This document shows positions 53,219 through 63,037 of a stretch of 64,000 nucleotides of DNA, in pieces. Under the pieces are notes generated by a model that saw only the letters and a list, made by a program, of their open reading frames with translations, was not told the DNA's origin and searched no databases. The first letter of the stretch is position 1, and each line of letters starts with the position of its first letter. Both the position numbers and the translations under genes were made by a program. This DNA comes from Methylovulum sp. (lineage in GTDB: Bacteria; Pseudomonadota; Gammaproteobacteria; Methylococcales; Methylomonadaceae), in contig NZ_JAQTZU010000009.1 of the NCBI RefSeq assembly GCF_028687615.1, positions 1 through 64,000 of the forward strand, in the 5' to 3' direction.

Positions 53219-54028
53219 ATGACACAACTTACACCCCAAGGCCAGCAAATCATCAACAATCTTGCCCAACGCTACCACTTTAGCTTCGACGCAGTGCTTA
53301 GCCTGTTGCAATCCGTCCAAAACGGCAACGGCTCGATGGCGCAATTCAGCCATCCTGAATTTGGCGGTTCCGGGCAATGGATGCGTGGCGGCATGATTAT
53401 GATTGGTGACATGTTCAATAACGGCCTGAAAAACAGCGTCAGCAATTTGTGCCAAGAACTTGCCAATCTGCTCGCAAACCAGCCGAACATGTGGCAAAGC
53501 CCTTCTTTCCAGAGCCAAAACCAAGGCACTTCATCAGCAAACAACAACATCTCCGGGCCGGTGAGCTTGTTCGTGCAGCCTGCCGGTGGCAATAACGGCA
53601 ACTGGTGGCCCCAAGGCTTGATGAACCCCAATAGCACCGGTTCACAAAACAATGTCCGCTATGCTTATTTTGCCAGCATCAAAAGATTGGCAATTGAAGC
53701 CAACGGTCATGTGACCTTGTACGATACGCTAGACCATCATATCGGCGGTTTTTCCCAACAACAATCCGGCGGCAGTTCGGTCACGTTCACCAGCCAATAT
53801 GGCGTCGTTGATGTCCAAAATTTACCGGTCATCTCCATTGACAATATCCCCGTCACCACGCAAACCGCCACCACTCACAGCGCGGCACCAATGGACAACA
53901 ACCCGTTTTCGAACCAGGAAGCCGATATTTTTGGCGCGATTGAAAAATTGGCAGGGCTACGTGAAAAAGGCATTTTGACGGATATAGAATTCAACAATAA
54001 AAAAGCGGAATTGTTAAGCCGCCTGTAA
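53219..54028 (+). CDS. SHOCT-domain protein of unknown function
   Basis: The 269-residue protein has no signal peptide. The N-terminal part (TPQGQQIINNLAQRYHFSFD) is a conserved-looking helical segment, followed by a Gly/Asn/Gln-rich middle and a section that could bind lipid or nucleic acid (FASIKRLAIEANGHVTLYDT). It ends in a SHOCT module (ADIFGAIEKLAGLREKGILT then DIEFNNKKAELLSRL), a short helical oligomerisation motif common at C-termini. No enzyme motif. Confidence 0.75.
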   Translation: MTQLTPQGQQIINNLAQRYHFSFDAVLSLLQSVQNGNGSMAQFSHPEFGGSGQWMRGGMIMIGDMFNNGLKNSVSNLCQELANLLANQPNMWQSPSFQSQNQGTSSANNNISGPVSLFVQPAGGNNGNWWPQGLMNPNSTGSQNNVRYAYFASIKRLAIEANGHVTLYDTLDHHIGGFSQQQSGGSSVTFTSQYGVVDVQNLPVISIDNIPVTTQTATTHSAAPMDNNPFSNQEADIFGAIEKLAGLREKGILTDIEFNNKKAELLSRL

Positions 54029-54158
54029 ATACGCCACCGGATAAGCATAAAGAGTGAATTAAAACTTGGTAATATTTCACAAAACCCTTAAAATGATCAT
54101 AAAGAGCATGGTTTTTTTAGTGTTTTCTTTACCTTTTCAACTACTTAACTAAGGCTTC

Positions 54159-55517
54159 GTGAAAAATAAATTTTATACATCCTTGTTATTAGGTGTAGGT
54201 TTAGCCGTTTTAGCCACGTCTAGTTATGCCAAACCTGCCCATGCGGCGCATAAAAAACACGCCTCCGCTATTGCCAAATCGGGCAAAAAGCACGGAGCTA
54301 CGCCAGCCAAGCACGGAGCTACGCCAGCCAAGCACGCAGCTCCCAAGCAACGCGCTTTGTCCGGCATCACGCCTGTCAAACATACCGTGTCACGCCAGCA
54401 TCGTTTACATGGCGTTATTTCAGATCTAAAAAACGCCCATAAAAGGCATGATGTCCATCATGGACAAAAACGCCAGTTCGGCAAAAAAAAGCTGCCTAGC
54501 CCAGGCAGGACTCCCCTAGAAAAAATCTTGCCGCCGCTGACCGTTAGCATCCCGCATTTGCCTTCGCATAACGAGTTTATCAAACCAGAAGTTGAAGCCA
54601 CCGAAACCAACACGCGGATCCATTCATTCATCCCCAGCGAGCGTCAGGACCAAACCATTGACCGTTCAAGTGCCGATGATGGCCCACATGATTACACCAC
54701 CACACATGGCATCATCACGTCATCATTGGCTGATGCCGGTCTTGAGGCCGGATTGTCTGAAGAATTGGTCAACCAGCTTACCCATATTTTTGCCTGGGAT
54801 ATTGATTTTGCCACCAATTTGCATGTCGGCGATGAATTCACCGTGATGTATGGAAGCAACGGGGTAGGCGAGGAACACATCATCGCGGCGGAATTTGTCA
54901 CTGAAGGCCGTGTCTTGACGGCGGTGCGTTACGAGGACGAAGAAGGCAACGTCAATTATTACACCCCGGAAGGCAAGGCGATGCGCAAGGCCTTCTTGAG
55001 CACACCGGTTGATTACGCCCGCATCACATCCCATTTTGACGCCCACCGCAGACACCCTATCCTAAACCGTATCCGTGCCCACAAAGGCGTGGATTACGCC
55101 GCCCGTACCGGCACCCCCGTCAAGGCCACCGGTGATGGCACGATTGCCTTTATGGGACGCAAAGGCGGTTATGGTCAAGTCATCATCATCCAACATGGTG
55201 AACGCTTTGAAACCCTGTACGCACATTTGTCCGACTTTAACAGCCATCTATTGGAAGGCGACACTGTCGGCCAAGGGGATATTATCGGTTATGTCGGCCA
55301 AACGGGTTTGGCAACCGGCCCGCATTTACATTATGAATTCCGTGTCGATGGCATGCACCGCAACCCGGAAATTTCCGGCTCCGGTTCGCGCAACGACATG
55401 GCTTTAAACAGTGTGTCGCTACAAGACTTTAAAATGCAAACCCGTGCAATCGTCGCCCAGCTTTATTCAGCCAAAGCTCAATCACTGTTTGCCAAAAACC
55501 AAGAACAATTGCGTTAA
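54159..55517 (+). CDS. M23 family peptidoglycan endopeptidase (MepM/OapA-like)
   Basis: The start is GTG at 54159. A signal peptide (FYTSLLLGVGLAVLATSSYA) leads to a His/Lys-rich stretch with a twice-repeated KHGATPA unit, then an OapA/LysM-like region (ADAGLEAGLSEELVNQLTHI, DEFTVMYGSN). The C-terminal lysostaphin-type domain has the zinc ligands in HKGVDYAARTGTPVKATGDG and GPHLHYEFRVDG. It cuts peptide cross-links of the cell wall in the periplasm. anmK overlaps its stop by one base. Confidence 0.93.
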   Translation: MKNKFYTSLLLGVGLAVLATSSYAKPAHAAHKKHASAIAKSGKKHGATPAKHGATPAKHAAPKQRALSGITPVKHTVSRQHRLHGVISDLKNAHKRHDVHHGQKRQFGKKKLPSPGRTPLEKILPPLTVSIPHLPSHNEFIKPEVEATETNTRIHSFIPSERQDQTIDRSSADDGPHDYTTTHGIITSSLADAGLEAGLSEELVNQLTHIFAWDIDFATNLHVGDEFTVMYGSNGVGEEHIIAAEFVTEGRVLTAVRYEDEEGNVNYYTPEGKAMRKAFLSTPVDYARITSHFDAHRRHPILNRIRAHKGVDYAARTGTPVKATGDGTIAFMGRKGGYGQVIIIQHGERFETLYAHLSDFNSHLLEGDTVGQGDIIGYVGQTGLATGPHLHYEFRVDGMHRNPEISGSGSRNDMALNSVSLQDFKMQTRAIVAQLYSAKAQSLFAKNQEQLR

Positions 55518-56626
55518 TGCCTGAACTATACATCGGCCTGATGGCAGGGACCAGTATTGATGGCATTGATGCCGCCTTGGTCGATTTTAGTAACGACCAG
55601 ATACAACTTATCGCTTTTGAATACTTGCCATTTCCTGATGTTGTTAAATCCGCCATCGCACAAATCAGCACCGCTAACGCGCTTATTTCCCTAACAGATT
55701 ACGGCAGGCTGGATAGGCAGCTTGGCGGGCTATTTGCCGATACCGTCAAAACCTTGCTCAACAAAGCCGGATTATCGGCTTCGGCGGTTGAGGCCATTGG
55801 CAGCCACGGGCAAACGGTTTACCACGCCCCCGATGGTGACGCACCATTTTCTTTGCAAATCGGTGATCCCAATGTCATCGTCGAACAGACCGGCATCACC
55901 ACCGTCGCCGATTTTCGCCGCCGGGACTTGGCAGTCAACGGGCAAGGTGCACCGCTGGTGCCCGCTTTCCATCAAGCCGTATTCGGGGCGACTGGCAATC
56001 CGCGTTGCATCGTCAATATCGGCGGTATCGCCAACATCACCGTATTGCCTGGCGACACCGCAAACCCTGTCATTGGTTTCGACACCGGCCCTGGCAACAC
56101 CTTGATGGATCTATGGATTTATCAGCACACGGGAAAGCTTTATGATGCAGATGGCACATGGGCACGAAGCGGACATATCCAAGCCGGGTTGGTGGAAAAA
56201 TGGCGGCAAGACGCTTATTTCCACGCAGCCCCTCCTAAAAGCACGGGCAAGGAATATTTTTCCCTGCCGTGGCTGGCACAAACCGCAGAACTAGCAGATT
56301 ATCGCCCCGAAGACATCCAAGCCAGCTTGTGCGCCTTGACCGCAGCCACGATTTCCGATGCCATCAAGCAGTACGCGCCGGACACGAGGCAAGTGATAAT
56401 CTGTGGCGGCGGGGCGCATAACGGTTATTTGCTGGAGCTGCTGGCACAACACCTGCCCTGCCCCGTGCAGTCCAGCGAAGGCTTCGGCATGCACCCCGAC
56501 CATGTCGAAGCGATGGCGTTTGCGTGGTTGGCGCGGCAAACCTTGCTGCATTTGCCTGGAAATCTGAAAGAAGTGACCGGGGCTGACAAATCGGTCGTGT
56601 TGGGCGGAATTTATCGGGCTGGTTGA
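55517..56626 (+). CDS. anmK: anhydro-N-acetylmuramic acid kinase
   Basis: The 369-residue kinase opens and phosphorylates 1,6-anhydro-MurNAc from wall turnover to MurNAc-6-P. Hallmarks are GLMAGTSIDGIDAALVDF at the start, IGSHGQTVYHAPDGD, TVADFRRRDLAVNGQGAPLV, GGIANITVLPG, FDTGPGNTLMDLW, VIICGGGAHNGYLLELL and the C-terminal VEAMAFAWLA. Coupling to the upstream M23 endopeptidase is the common gammaproteobacterial arrangement. Confidence 0.96.
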   Translation: MPELYIGLMAGTSIDGIDAALVDFSNDQIQLIAFEYLPFPDVVKSAIAQISTANALISLTDYGRLDRQLGGLFADTVKTLLNKAGLSASAVEAIGSHGQTVYHAPDGDAPFSLQIGDPNVIVEQTGITTVADFRRRDLAVNGQGAPLVPAFHQAVFGATGNPRCIVNIGGIANITVLPGDTANPVIGFDTGPGNTLMDLWIYQHTGKLYDADGTWARSGHIQAGLVEKWRQDAYFHAAPPKSTGKEYFSLPWLAQTAELADYRPEDIQASLCALTAATISDAIKQYAPDTRQVIICGGGAHNGYLLELLAQHLPCPVQSSEGFGMHPDHVEAMAFAWLARQTLLHLPGNLKEVTGADKSVVLGGIYRAG

Positions 56627-56633
56627 TGGCAAC

Positions 56634-56673
56634 AAAAAGGCCGGCGTCCCTACACGGGATGCCGGCCTTTTTT
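56634..56673. terminator. bidirectional terminator between anmK and erpA
   Basis: The stem around AGGCCGGC/GCCGGCCT, about 15 bp with A and T runs in both arms, lies between the two converging genes. Confidence 0.9.
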
Positions 56674-56732
56674 ATGTAGGGCTTTCAGGTTTCCAAAAAC
56701 TGAAAAGCCTTATTCCGCATTTGTAAAAAACA

Positions 56733-57065
56733 TCACATGGAAAAAGACGACCCGCAACCACAAGTGGTCGACGCATTTGGATTACGGATGACAAACTGCG
56801 CACCCGACAAATCTTCCTTGTAATCCACTTGGGCACCCGCCAAATACTGGATGCTCATCGAATCAATCAGCACCGTGACGCCGCCATTGACCACACGGGT
56901 ATCATCTTCGTTAATTTCTTCATCAAAAGTAAACCCGTACTGGAAACCTGAACAACCACCGCCTGTGACATAAACCCGCAATTTCAGATTATCATTGCCT
57001 TCTTCGGTGATTAATTCACTGACTTTGCTGGCGGCACTGTCAGTAAAAATAATTGGCTCTGCCAT
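56733..57065 (-). CDS. erpA: iron-sulfur cluster insertion protein ErpA
   Basis: The 110-residue A-type carrier has the three conserved cysteines: one in [17 protein letters not shown] and two in the C-terminal CGCGSSFSM. The central segment [20 protein letters not shown] is typical of ErpA. It delivers Fe-S clusters to apoproteins. Gene order M23-anmK-erpA is conserved in many Gammaproteobacteria. Confidence 0.95.
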   Translation of the reverse strand: MAEPIIFTDSAASKVSELITEEGNDNLKLRVYVTGGGCSGFQYGFTFDEEINEDDTRVVNGGVTVLIDSMSIQYLAGAQVDYKEDLSGAQFVIRNPNASTTCGCGSSFSM

Positions 57066-57295
57066 AAATATAAATCCTCCACTATCAATAAAACTTCATT
57101 TGATTATGACTATACCTAGTAGATTAGTCAACAATTACCCTTGGCCTTTGAAAAATTCGCCGACACCAAGACAAACTCAGTAAAATGCTTGAACAATTTG
57201 CTTGTCGTAAACGCTATCGACCCTCCCACACTAAAGAGCATTTTTACTGCTTCCAGCCTTACAACCCCTTTGTATGAATTCACTCAGGAAACATT

Positions 57296-58969
57296 ATGTC
57301 TGATATAGAAATTGCCCAACAAGCCCAAATGCAGCCGATTATCGGTTTAGCCAAACAACACTTTGGCATTGATGCCGAACATCTGGATCCATTCGGTCAC
57401 TACAAAGCCAAAATCTCGCTGGAATACATCAACAGCCTCGCCGATAAAGAAGACGGCAAATTGATTTTAGTGACGGCGATCAGCCCCACTCCGGCAGGTG
57501 AAGGCAAAACCACCACCACAGTGGGCTTGGGCGACGCGCTGAACCGTATCGGCAAACGTACCATCATGTGCCTGCGTGAACCTTCGCTAGGGCCGTGTTT
57601 TGGCGTCAAAGGCGGTGCGGCGGGCGGCGGTTACGCGCAAGTGGTACCAATGGAAGACATCAACCTGCATTTCACCGGCGATTTCCACGCGATTGGCGTA
57701 GCGCACAACTTGCTTTCCGCGCTTATCGACAACCACATCAACCACGGCAACGGGCTGGACATAGACCCGCGCCGCATCCAGTGGAAGCGCGTCGTCGATA
57801 TGAATGACCGGGCTTTACGCCATATCGTCGTCGGCATGGGTGGTGCAACTAACGGTTATTTGCGTGAAGACGGCTATGATATTGTCGTCGCTTCCGAAGT
57901 GATGGCAATCCTGTGCCTCGCAACCAGCCGCGCCGATTTGAAAGCCCGTTTAGGCCGTATCGTCATCGGCTACAAATCCGACAAAATCACGCCGGTTTAT
58001 GCCAGCGACCTGAACGCCCACGGTGCGATGGCGGCGTTGTTGAAAGACGCGATCAAACCCAACTTGGTGCAAACCTTGGAAAATAATATCGCCATCATCC
58101 ACGGCGGCCCCTTCGCCAATATCGCCCACGGTTGCAATACCGTAACCGCCACCAAAACGGCGTTGAAACTGGCGGATTATGTCGTCACGGAAGCCGGATT
58201 CGGTGCCGATTTGGGCGCGGAAAAATTCATCGACATCAAATGCCGGATGTCCGGCCTGAAACCATCGGCGGTGATCCTTGTGGCAACCATCAGGGCGTTA
58301 AAATTCCACGGCGGCATTGCCAAGGAAGCATTGAACCAGGAAAACTTGACCGCACTGGAGCAAGGTTTCGTCAATCTGGAACGCCATTACCGCAATATAA
58401 CCGAACATTACGGCCTGCCTTGCGTCGTGTGCGTCAACCATTTCACCTTTGACACCGAAGCTGAAATCGCCCTGCTACAAGCTAAATGTGCAGTCTTAGG
58501 CGCGACTTGCATACTCTCCACACATTGGGCGGAAGGCGGTGCCGGTGCCGAAGCCCTGGCACATGAAGTGATCGGAATTGTCGATAAGCGCGAACCCGGA
58601 TGCGCGTTTGTTTACGATGAAGACTTGGGATTATGGGAAAAAATTGTCGCCATCGCCACCAAGTTATACGGTGCGGGAACGGTAACAGCCAACGCCAAAG
58701 TCAAAACCCAACTGGCGGCTTGGCAAGCGGATTACGGCAAATTCCCGATTTGCATAGCAAAAACCCAAATGTCGTTCTCGACCAACCCTAGCTCCAAAGG
58801 CGCGCCATCTGGGCATACCGTGGAAATCAGTGACGTGCGCTTGGCAAACGGCGCGGGCTTTATCGTCGCCATCGCAGGGGATATGATGACCATGCCCGGC
58901 TTGCCGAAAGTCCCCGCCGCCGAACGCATTGATATTGATGATGATGGCAAGATTACAGGCTTGTTCTGA
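57296..58969 (+). CDS. fhs: formate-tetrahydrofolate ligase
   Basis: The 557-residue enzyme joins formate to THF with ATP, giving 10-formyl-THF. It has the P-loop-like [38 protein letters not shown] followed by [38 protein letters not shown], and the C-terminal [20 protein letters not shown]. Length is normal. In a methylotroph it would link formate from C1 oxidation to folate carriers; in other bacteria it feeds purine and serine synthesis. Confidence 0.97.
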   Translation: MSDIEIAQQAQMQPIIGLAKQHFGIDAEHLDPFGHYKAKISLEYINSLADKEDGKLILVTAISPTPAGEGKTTTTVGLGDALNRIGKRTIMCLREPSLGPCFGVKGGAAGGGYAQVVPMEDINLHFTGDFHAIGVAHNLLSALIDNHINHGNGLDIDPRRIQWKRVVDMNDRALRHIVVGMGGATNGYLREDGYDIVVASEVMAILCLATSRADLKARLGRIVIGYKSDKITPVYASDLNAHGAMAALLKDAIKPNLVQTLENNIAIIHGGPFANIAHGCNTVTATKTALKLADYVVTEAGFGADLGAEKFIDIKCRMSGLKPSAVILVATIRALKFHGGIAKEALNQENLTALEQGFVNLERHYRNITEHYGLPCVVCVNHFTFDTEAEIALLQAKCAVLGATCILSTHWAEGGAGAEALAHEVIGIVDKREPGCAFVYDEDLGLWEKIVAIATKLYGAGTVTANAKVKTQLAAWQADYGKFPICIAKTQMSFSTNPSSKGAPSGHTVEISDVRLANGAGFIVAIAGDMMTMPGLPKVPAAERIDIDDDGKITGLF

Positions 58970-58985
58970 AGAAATTAGGTAGGCT

Positions 58986-59025
58986 GGAAAAGACTGCCCA
59001 CACATCACGCGGGGCGGTCTTTTCC
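58986..59025. terminator. hairpin between convergent fhs and lysC
   Basis: The 14-bp arms (GGAAAAGACTGCCC and GGGCGGTCTTTTCC) pair with one G-U. T-rich and A-rich parts of the stem allow termination from either direction. Confidence 0.7.
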
Positions 59026-59089
59026 GACAATTAAGGCTCACGCCGGAAACGCCTGTCCTCGCTCGAACAGGCTTATTCCGGCCTACAAA

Positions 59090-60316
59090 TTACGCGGCTA
59101 CCGCTTGATCCAATTTAAACGCGGCATGTAAGGCCCGCACTGCCAACTCCAAGTACTTCTCGTCCACCACCACGGAAATCTTGATTTCCGACGTGGAAAT
59201 CATACGGATATTGATGCCTTCGGAAGCCAAGGTTTTGAACATGGTGCTGGCGATGCCGGCATGGGAGCGCATCCCGACACCGACGATGGACACTTTCACT
59301 ATCGTGTTGTCCCCCGTAACTTTTCTCGCCCCCAGTTCGGCGCAGGTTTGTTCCAATATCGCCAAAGCACGTTGGTAATCGTTGCGATGCACGGTAAAGG
59401 TAAAATCCGTAGTCGCATCGTCGGCGATGTTTTGGACAATCATATCCACTTCGATATTCGCATCGGCGATAGGGCCCAAGATGGTGGATGCCACGCCTGG
59501 ACGGTCAGGTACGCCCGTAATGGTGAGTTTTGCCTCGTCGCGGTTAAAGGCGATACCTGAAATTAAAGCACTTTCCATTGATGATTCCTCGTAGGTAATG
59601 AGTGTGCCACACCCTTCTGTAAATGATGACAGAACGCGCAGGGCGACATTGTATTTGCCGGCAAATTCGACGGAACGGATCTGTAAGACTTTTGAACCCA
59701 AACTCGCCATTTCCAGCATTTCTTCAAAAGTGATGCGGTCCAAACGGCGGGCTTTGGGTTCGACGCGCGGGTCGGTGGTGTAAACGCCATCGACATCGGT
59801 GAAAATCAGGCATTCATCGGCCTTTAACGCCGCCGCCAAGGCCACCGCCGTGGTATCGGAACCGCCACGCCCTAGCGTCGTGATATTGTCGTGTTCGTCC
59901 ACACCCTGGAAACCCGCGACCACCACAACCTTACCCTGATTGAGATTGGCGTGGATGCGCGTGTCATCAATTTTGCGGATACGCGCTTTGGTGTGGCTGC
60001 TATCGGTAAGGATTTTCACCTGCCCGCCCGTGTAGGAACAAGCGTCACAGCCAATTTCATGCAAGGCCATGCTCAACAACGCCACCGTCACCTGCTCGCC
60101 AGTGGAAATCAACACATCCATTTCCCGTTCCGTAGGCTGCACCTGAATTTCTTTTGCCAGGCCAATCAAGCGGTTGGTTTCACCACTCATCGCCGACACC
60201 ACCACGACAATCCGATCGCCCAAATCCTGGGCGGTTTTTACTTTTTCAGCGACCGCTTTGATACGCTCTACCGTACCCACCGACGTGCCACCGAATTTAT
60301 AGACATAAAGTGCCAT
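59090..60316 (-). CDS. lysC: aspartate kinase
   Basis: The start MALYVYKFGGTSVGTVERIK at 60316 gives 408 residues; a 17-codon longer frame is unsupported. The catalytic domain has KFGGTS, VVVVSAMSGETNRLIGLAKE, GEQVTVALLS, GRGGSDTTAVALAAAL and FTDVDGVYTTDPRVEPKARR. Two ACT domains follow (ITGVPDRPGVASTILGPIAD and GVGMRSHAGIASTMFKTLAS). An internal ATG (near 59578) may give the ACT-only beta subunit, as in many alpha2-beta2 aspartokinases. It starts the lysine/threonine/methionine pathway and is feedback-inhibited. Confidence 0.95.
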   Translation of the reverse strand: MALYVYKFGGTSVGTVERIKAVAEKVKTAQDLGDRIVVVVSAMSGETNRLIGLAKEIQVQPTEREMDVLISTGEQVTVALLSMALHEIGCDACSYTGGQVKILTDSSHTKARIRKIDDTRIHANLNQGKVVVVAGFQGVDEHDNITTLGRGGSDTTAVALAAALKADECLIFTDVDGVYTTDPRVEPKARRLDRITFEEMLEMASLGSKVLQIRSVEFAGKYNVALRVLSSFTEGCGTLITYEESSMESALISGIAFNRDEAKLTITGVPDRPGVASTILGPIADANIEVDMIVQNIADDATTDFTFTVHRNDYQRALAILEQTCAELGARKVTGDNTIVKVSIVGVGMRSHAGIASTMFKTLASEGINIRMISTSEIKISVVVDEKYLELAVRALHAAFKLDQAVAA

Positions 60317-60476
60317 TTTTAAACCTGTTAATGTGATTTCTTGCGAAAAAGCCGAAGATGTGATCACCCGAAGGCCTGATCAAAAAATTCTCTCCGAACC
60401 CGCTATGGTAAAAGTTTTTTGCATTTTGTTAAACCATTATGACAAGTTGACGGCCTTCTCACATAGTTTGACTGGA

Positions 60477-60722
60477 TTACCCAGGTTTCCCAAAGCGCCC
60501 ACGCGGGCTATAGTGTGAATCGTGGTCGACTATCAAGCCGAGTTTTTGGGCAATTTCACGCTCCCACGAATCAGGGTCTTTACTGCCCCTGGCAATCGCG
60601 AGCAAGGCATAATTGATCAAACCTTCGACATTTTCAGCCAATAGTGGTTGTCCACTGCGTCTGTGCAGTTTTAGGATATATTCAAATTCGCGGATGATGT
60701 CATCGTCTATGTGGATTTGCAT
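60477..60722 (-). CDS. small protein of unknown function
   Basis: The start MQIHIDDDIIREFEYILKLH at 60722 is preferred to an upstream one that adds 14 unsupported residues. The 81-residue protein is helical and charged (NVEGLINYALLAIARGSKDP then DSWEREIAQKLGLIVDHD) and ends YSPRGRFGKPG. It could be a small DNA-binding or antitoxin-like protein, but no family is recognised and no partner gene is adjacent. Confidence 0.6.
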   Translation of the reverse strand: MQIHIDDDIIREFEYILKLHRRSGQPLLAENVEGLINYALLAIARGSKDPDSWEREIAQKLGLIVDHDSHYSPRGRFGKPG

Positions 60723-60982
60723 TACAGTACCTGCTTGGTTATTTTTAAACAGGGTTTGCCTCACTACCGGAAGATTCTAAGCTAAATTTTACGGTGATTA
60801 TCATCATTTTTACTGTTGATTTACGTCTAGCCAGCCAAGCGAACGACAAACCATGCTGGCGATTGATAAGGCATGGGCGTATTATTTGATCCGTAGCCAC
60901 GATTTGGCAGCATTTCTGGTTTATCAGCGTTTCTTCCAAACAGCAGTGCCACAACACAGAAATATTAATAGAGAAATCCACC

Positions 60983-61609
60983 ATGTTCATAAAAAAGCTA
61001 ATCATAAAAAAGCTATTCCTATTATTCATCCTGTTCAGCTTGACGGGTTGTGGTTACAACAGCTTACAATCGGGCGATGAAGACATCACGGCAAAATGGG
61101 CGGAAGTATTGAACCAATACCAGCGTCGGGCCGATTTAATCCCCAATCTGGTCAATGTCGTCAAAGGCTATGCCGCCCATGAAAAAGACGTGCTGCTAGG
61201 CGTGACCGAGGCCAGGGCAAAAGTTGGCGCGATCCAGGCCAGCCCTGAATTGGTCAATGATGAGCAAGCCTTCAAGAAATTTATTGCCGCGCAAGGCCAA
61301 ATGACCAGTGCGATCTCCCGCTTATTGCTGGTTGCGGAAAAATACCCTGACTTAAAGGCCGATGGTGTGTTCCGTGATTTGCAGGCACAGCTCGAAGGCA
61401 CCGAGAACCGCATCACCGTGGCCCGCAACCGTTATATCGAAGCCGTCAAAGCATACAACACCACGGTGCGCAGTTTCCCTTCCAACTTAACCGCAATGGT
61501 TTTTGGGCTAAAAACCAAACCCAGCTTTACGGTGGAAAATGAACAAGCCATCGCCCAGCCGCCCAAGGTGGACTTTGGTGCGCCGACCGCACCTGCCGCC
61601 AACCAATAG
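60983..61609 (+). CDS. lemA: LemA family protein
   Basis: The 208-residue protein begins with a lipoprotein-like segment (LFILFSLTGCGYNSLQSGDE) with lipobox LTGC. Family signatures are VLNQYQRRADLIPNLVNVVK, ATSAI-like QGQMTSAISRLLLVAEKYPD, LKADGVFRDLQAQLEGTENR and ITVARNRYIEAVKAYNTTVR. LemA proteins form long helical bundles at the membrane; their molecular role is unsettled. It heads an operon with two TPM-domain proteins. Confidence 0.93.
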   Translation: MFIKKLIIKKLFLLFILFSLTGCGYNSLQSGDEDITAKWAEVLNQYQRRADLIPNLVNVVKGYAAHEKDVLLGVTEARAKVGAIQASPELVNDEQAFKKFIAAQGQMTSAISRLLLVAEKYPDLKADGVFRDLQAQLEGTENRITVARNRYIEAVKAYNTTVRSFPSNLTAMVFGLKTKPSFTVENEQAIAQPPKVDFGAPTAPAANQ

Positions 61610-61621
61610 ACTTTGCTGTTT

Positions 61622-62455
61622 ATGGTCAAGGTCATGCGTTATGGACTGGGTGTTTTCCTGCTGCTGTTATTTACAACAGCCGCTGCGGAAATTGCAATCC
61701 CGCCATTGTCCCAGCGCGTGACCGATTTGACCGGGACGCTCAGTGCCCGGCAAATGAACGCAATGGAACAGACTTTAGCGGCTTTTGAAGCCAGGAAAGG
61801 CAGCCAGATCGCCGTGTTGATGATAGCGACGACACAACCGGAAGCAATTGAGCAATTTGGAATCCGCGTGGCCGATGCCTGGAAAATTGGCCGCAAGTCG
61901 ATTGATGACGGCGTCATTTTCATCATCGCCAAGAATGACCGGAAAATGCGCCTGGAAGTGGGTTACGGCTTGGAAGGCGTGATTCCCGACGCGATTGCCA
62001 AACGCATCATCTCAGAAACAATAACTCCCTATTTCAAACAAAATGATTACGCTGGCGGCATCAATGCGGGGATCAGCCAATTGACAAAATTGATCGACGG
62101 CGAGCCTTTGCCCGCCCCGCAAACCCATGCCAATAGCCACTTCAATGAAAATACTTTTATTGTCTTCCTAATAGTCGGCGTAGTATCGGGTTTCATCCTG
62201 TCCGCCATATTTGGGCAGGTCATGGGCGGCTTGCTGGCGGGCTTGGGCAGCGGACTCGCGGCGGTCTTGCTTGTAGGCTTGTCCTTTAGCATTGGCGTAT
62301 TTATCGCCATGATGGTGTTCTTTTTTGTCGGCTTCAGTGGTCGTGGTGGCAGAGGCTTGGGCGGATTTGGCGGCGGATTTGGTGGTGGTAGCGGCGGTTC
62401 TTGGGGCGGCGGCGATGGCGGTTTTGGCGGCGGAGGCGCATCGGGATCATGGTAA
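61622..62455 (+). CDS. TPM-domain membrane protein (YgcG-like)
   Basis: The start is ambiguous: ATG at 61622 or 61634 (MRYGLGVFLLLLFTTAAA); both give a signal peptide. The TPM domain follows (RVTDLTGTLSARQMNAMEQT, GSQIAVLMIATTQPEAIEQF, DDGVIFIIAKNDRKMRLEVG then YGLEGVIPD), then two membrane spans and a Gly/Ser-rich tail ending in GSW. Such proteins pair with LemA throughout bacteria and may act in envelope or photosystem-type protein maintenance; no activity is assigned here. It overlaps the next gene by 7 bases. Confidence 0.9.
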   Translation: MVKVMRYGLGVFLLLLFTTAAAEIAIPPLSQRVTDLTGTLSARQMNAMEQTLAAFEARKGSQIAVLMIATTQPEAIEQFGIRVADAWKIGRKSIDDGVIFIIAKNDRKMRLEVGYGLEGVIPDAIAKRIISETITPYFKQNDYAGGINAGISQLTKLIDGEPLPAPQTHANSHFNENTFIVFLIVGVVSGFILSAIFGQVMGGLLAGLGSGLAAVLLVGLSFSIGVFIAMMVFFFVGFSGRGGRGLGGFGGGFGGGSGGSWGGGDGGFGGGGASGSW

Positions 62456-62955
62456 ATAGCAAACGTTGGCTCATTCACACTTTCACCCCACCTTGGCGAT
62501 GGCATTGGACATTTCCTAAGGCCACCCTCAAGGCGATTGAAGAGGCGGTAAAATTATCGGAAACCCAGCATAGCGGGGAACTCCGTTTTGCCATCGAAAC
62601 AACGCTACCGTCCGCCCGGGTTTGGCATGGACTTAGCGCACGGCAACGGGCAACGGAACTGTTTGCCAAGCTACGGGTATGGGACACCGAAGAAAACTCA
62701 GGCGTGTTGATTTATTTACAGCTTGCCGACCGTGAAGTCCACATCCTCGCAGACCGTGGCATCAACAAGCGTGTGCGCCAGGCTGAATGGGACGCGGTGG
62801 CTCTAGCGATGGAGGGATATTTCCGTCAGGGCGATTTTCTTCGCGGCTCATTGGAGGGCATTGGGCGCATTACCGGCATCTTGGCGGCACATTTTCCTGC
62901 CAACGCCGACAATCCAGATGAGCTACCCAACCAACCCGTCATTATTCGTAGATAA
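62449..62955 (+). CDS. TPM-domain protein, short form
   Basis: The start MVNSKRWLIHTFTPPWRWHW at 62449 gives 168 residues; the longer frame lies inside the previous gene's Gly-rich tail. The TPM domain shows LSETQHSGELRFAIETTLPS, NSGVLIYLQLADREVHILAD then RGINKRV, and GIGRITGILAAHFP. No signal peptide or membrane span, unlike its upstream neighbour, so it is probably cytoplasmic or membrane-associated through its partner. Confidence 0.88.
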   Translation: MVNSKRWLIHTFTPPWRWHWTFPKATLKAIEEAVKLSETQHSGELRFAIETTLPSARVWHGLSARQRATELFAKLRVWDTEENSGVLIYLQLADREVHILADRGINKRVRQAEWDAVALAMEGYFRQGDFLRGSLEGIGRITGILAAHFPANADNPDELPNQPVIIRR

Positions 62956-63037
62956 AATCATCGGTATACCAGTCGTTGTGTTACTGCTTGCCCCACAAAG
63001 CGATACCATCCAGACTTCACCTCCTATCGGCAGGGCT

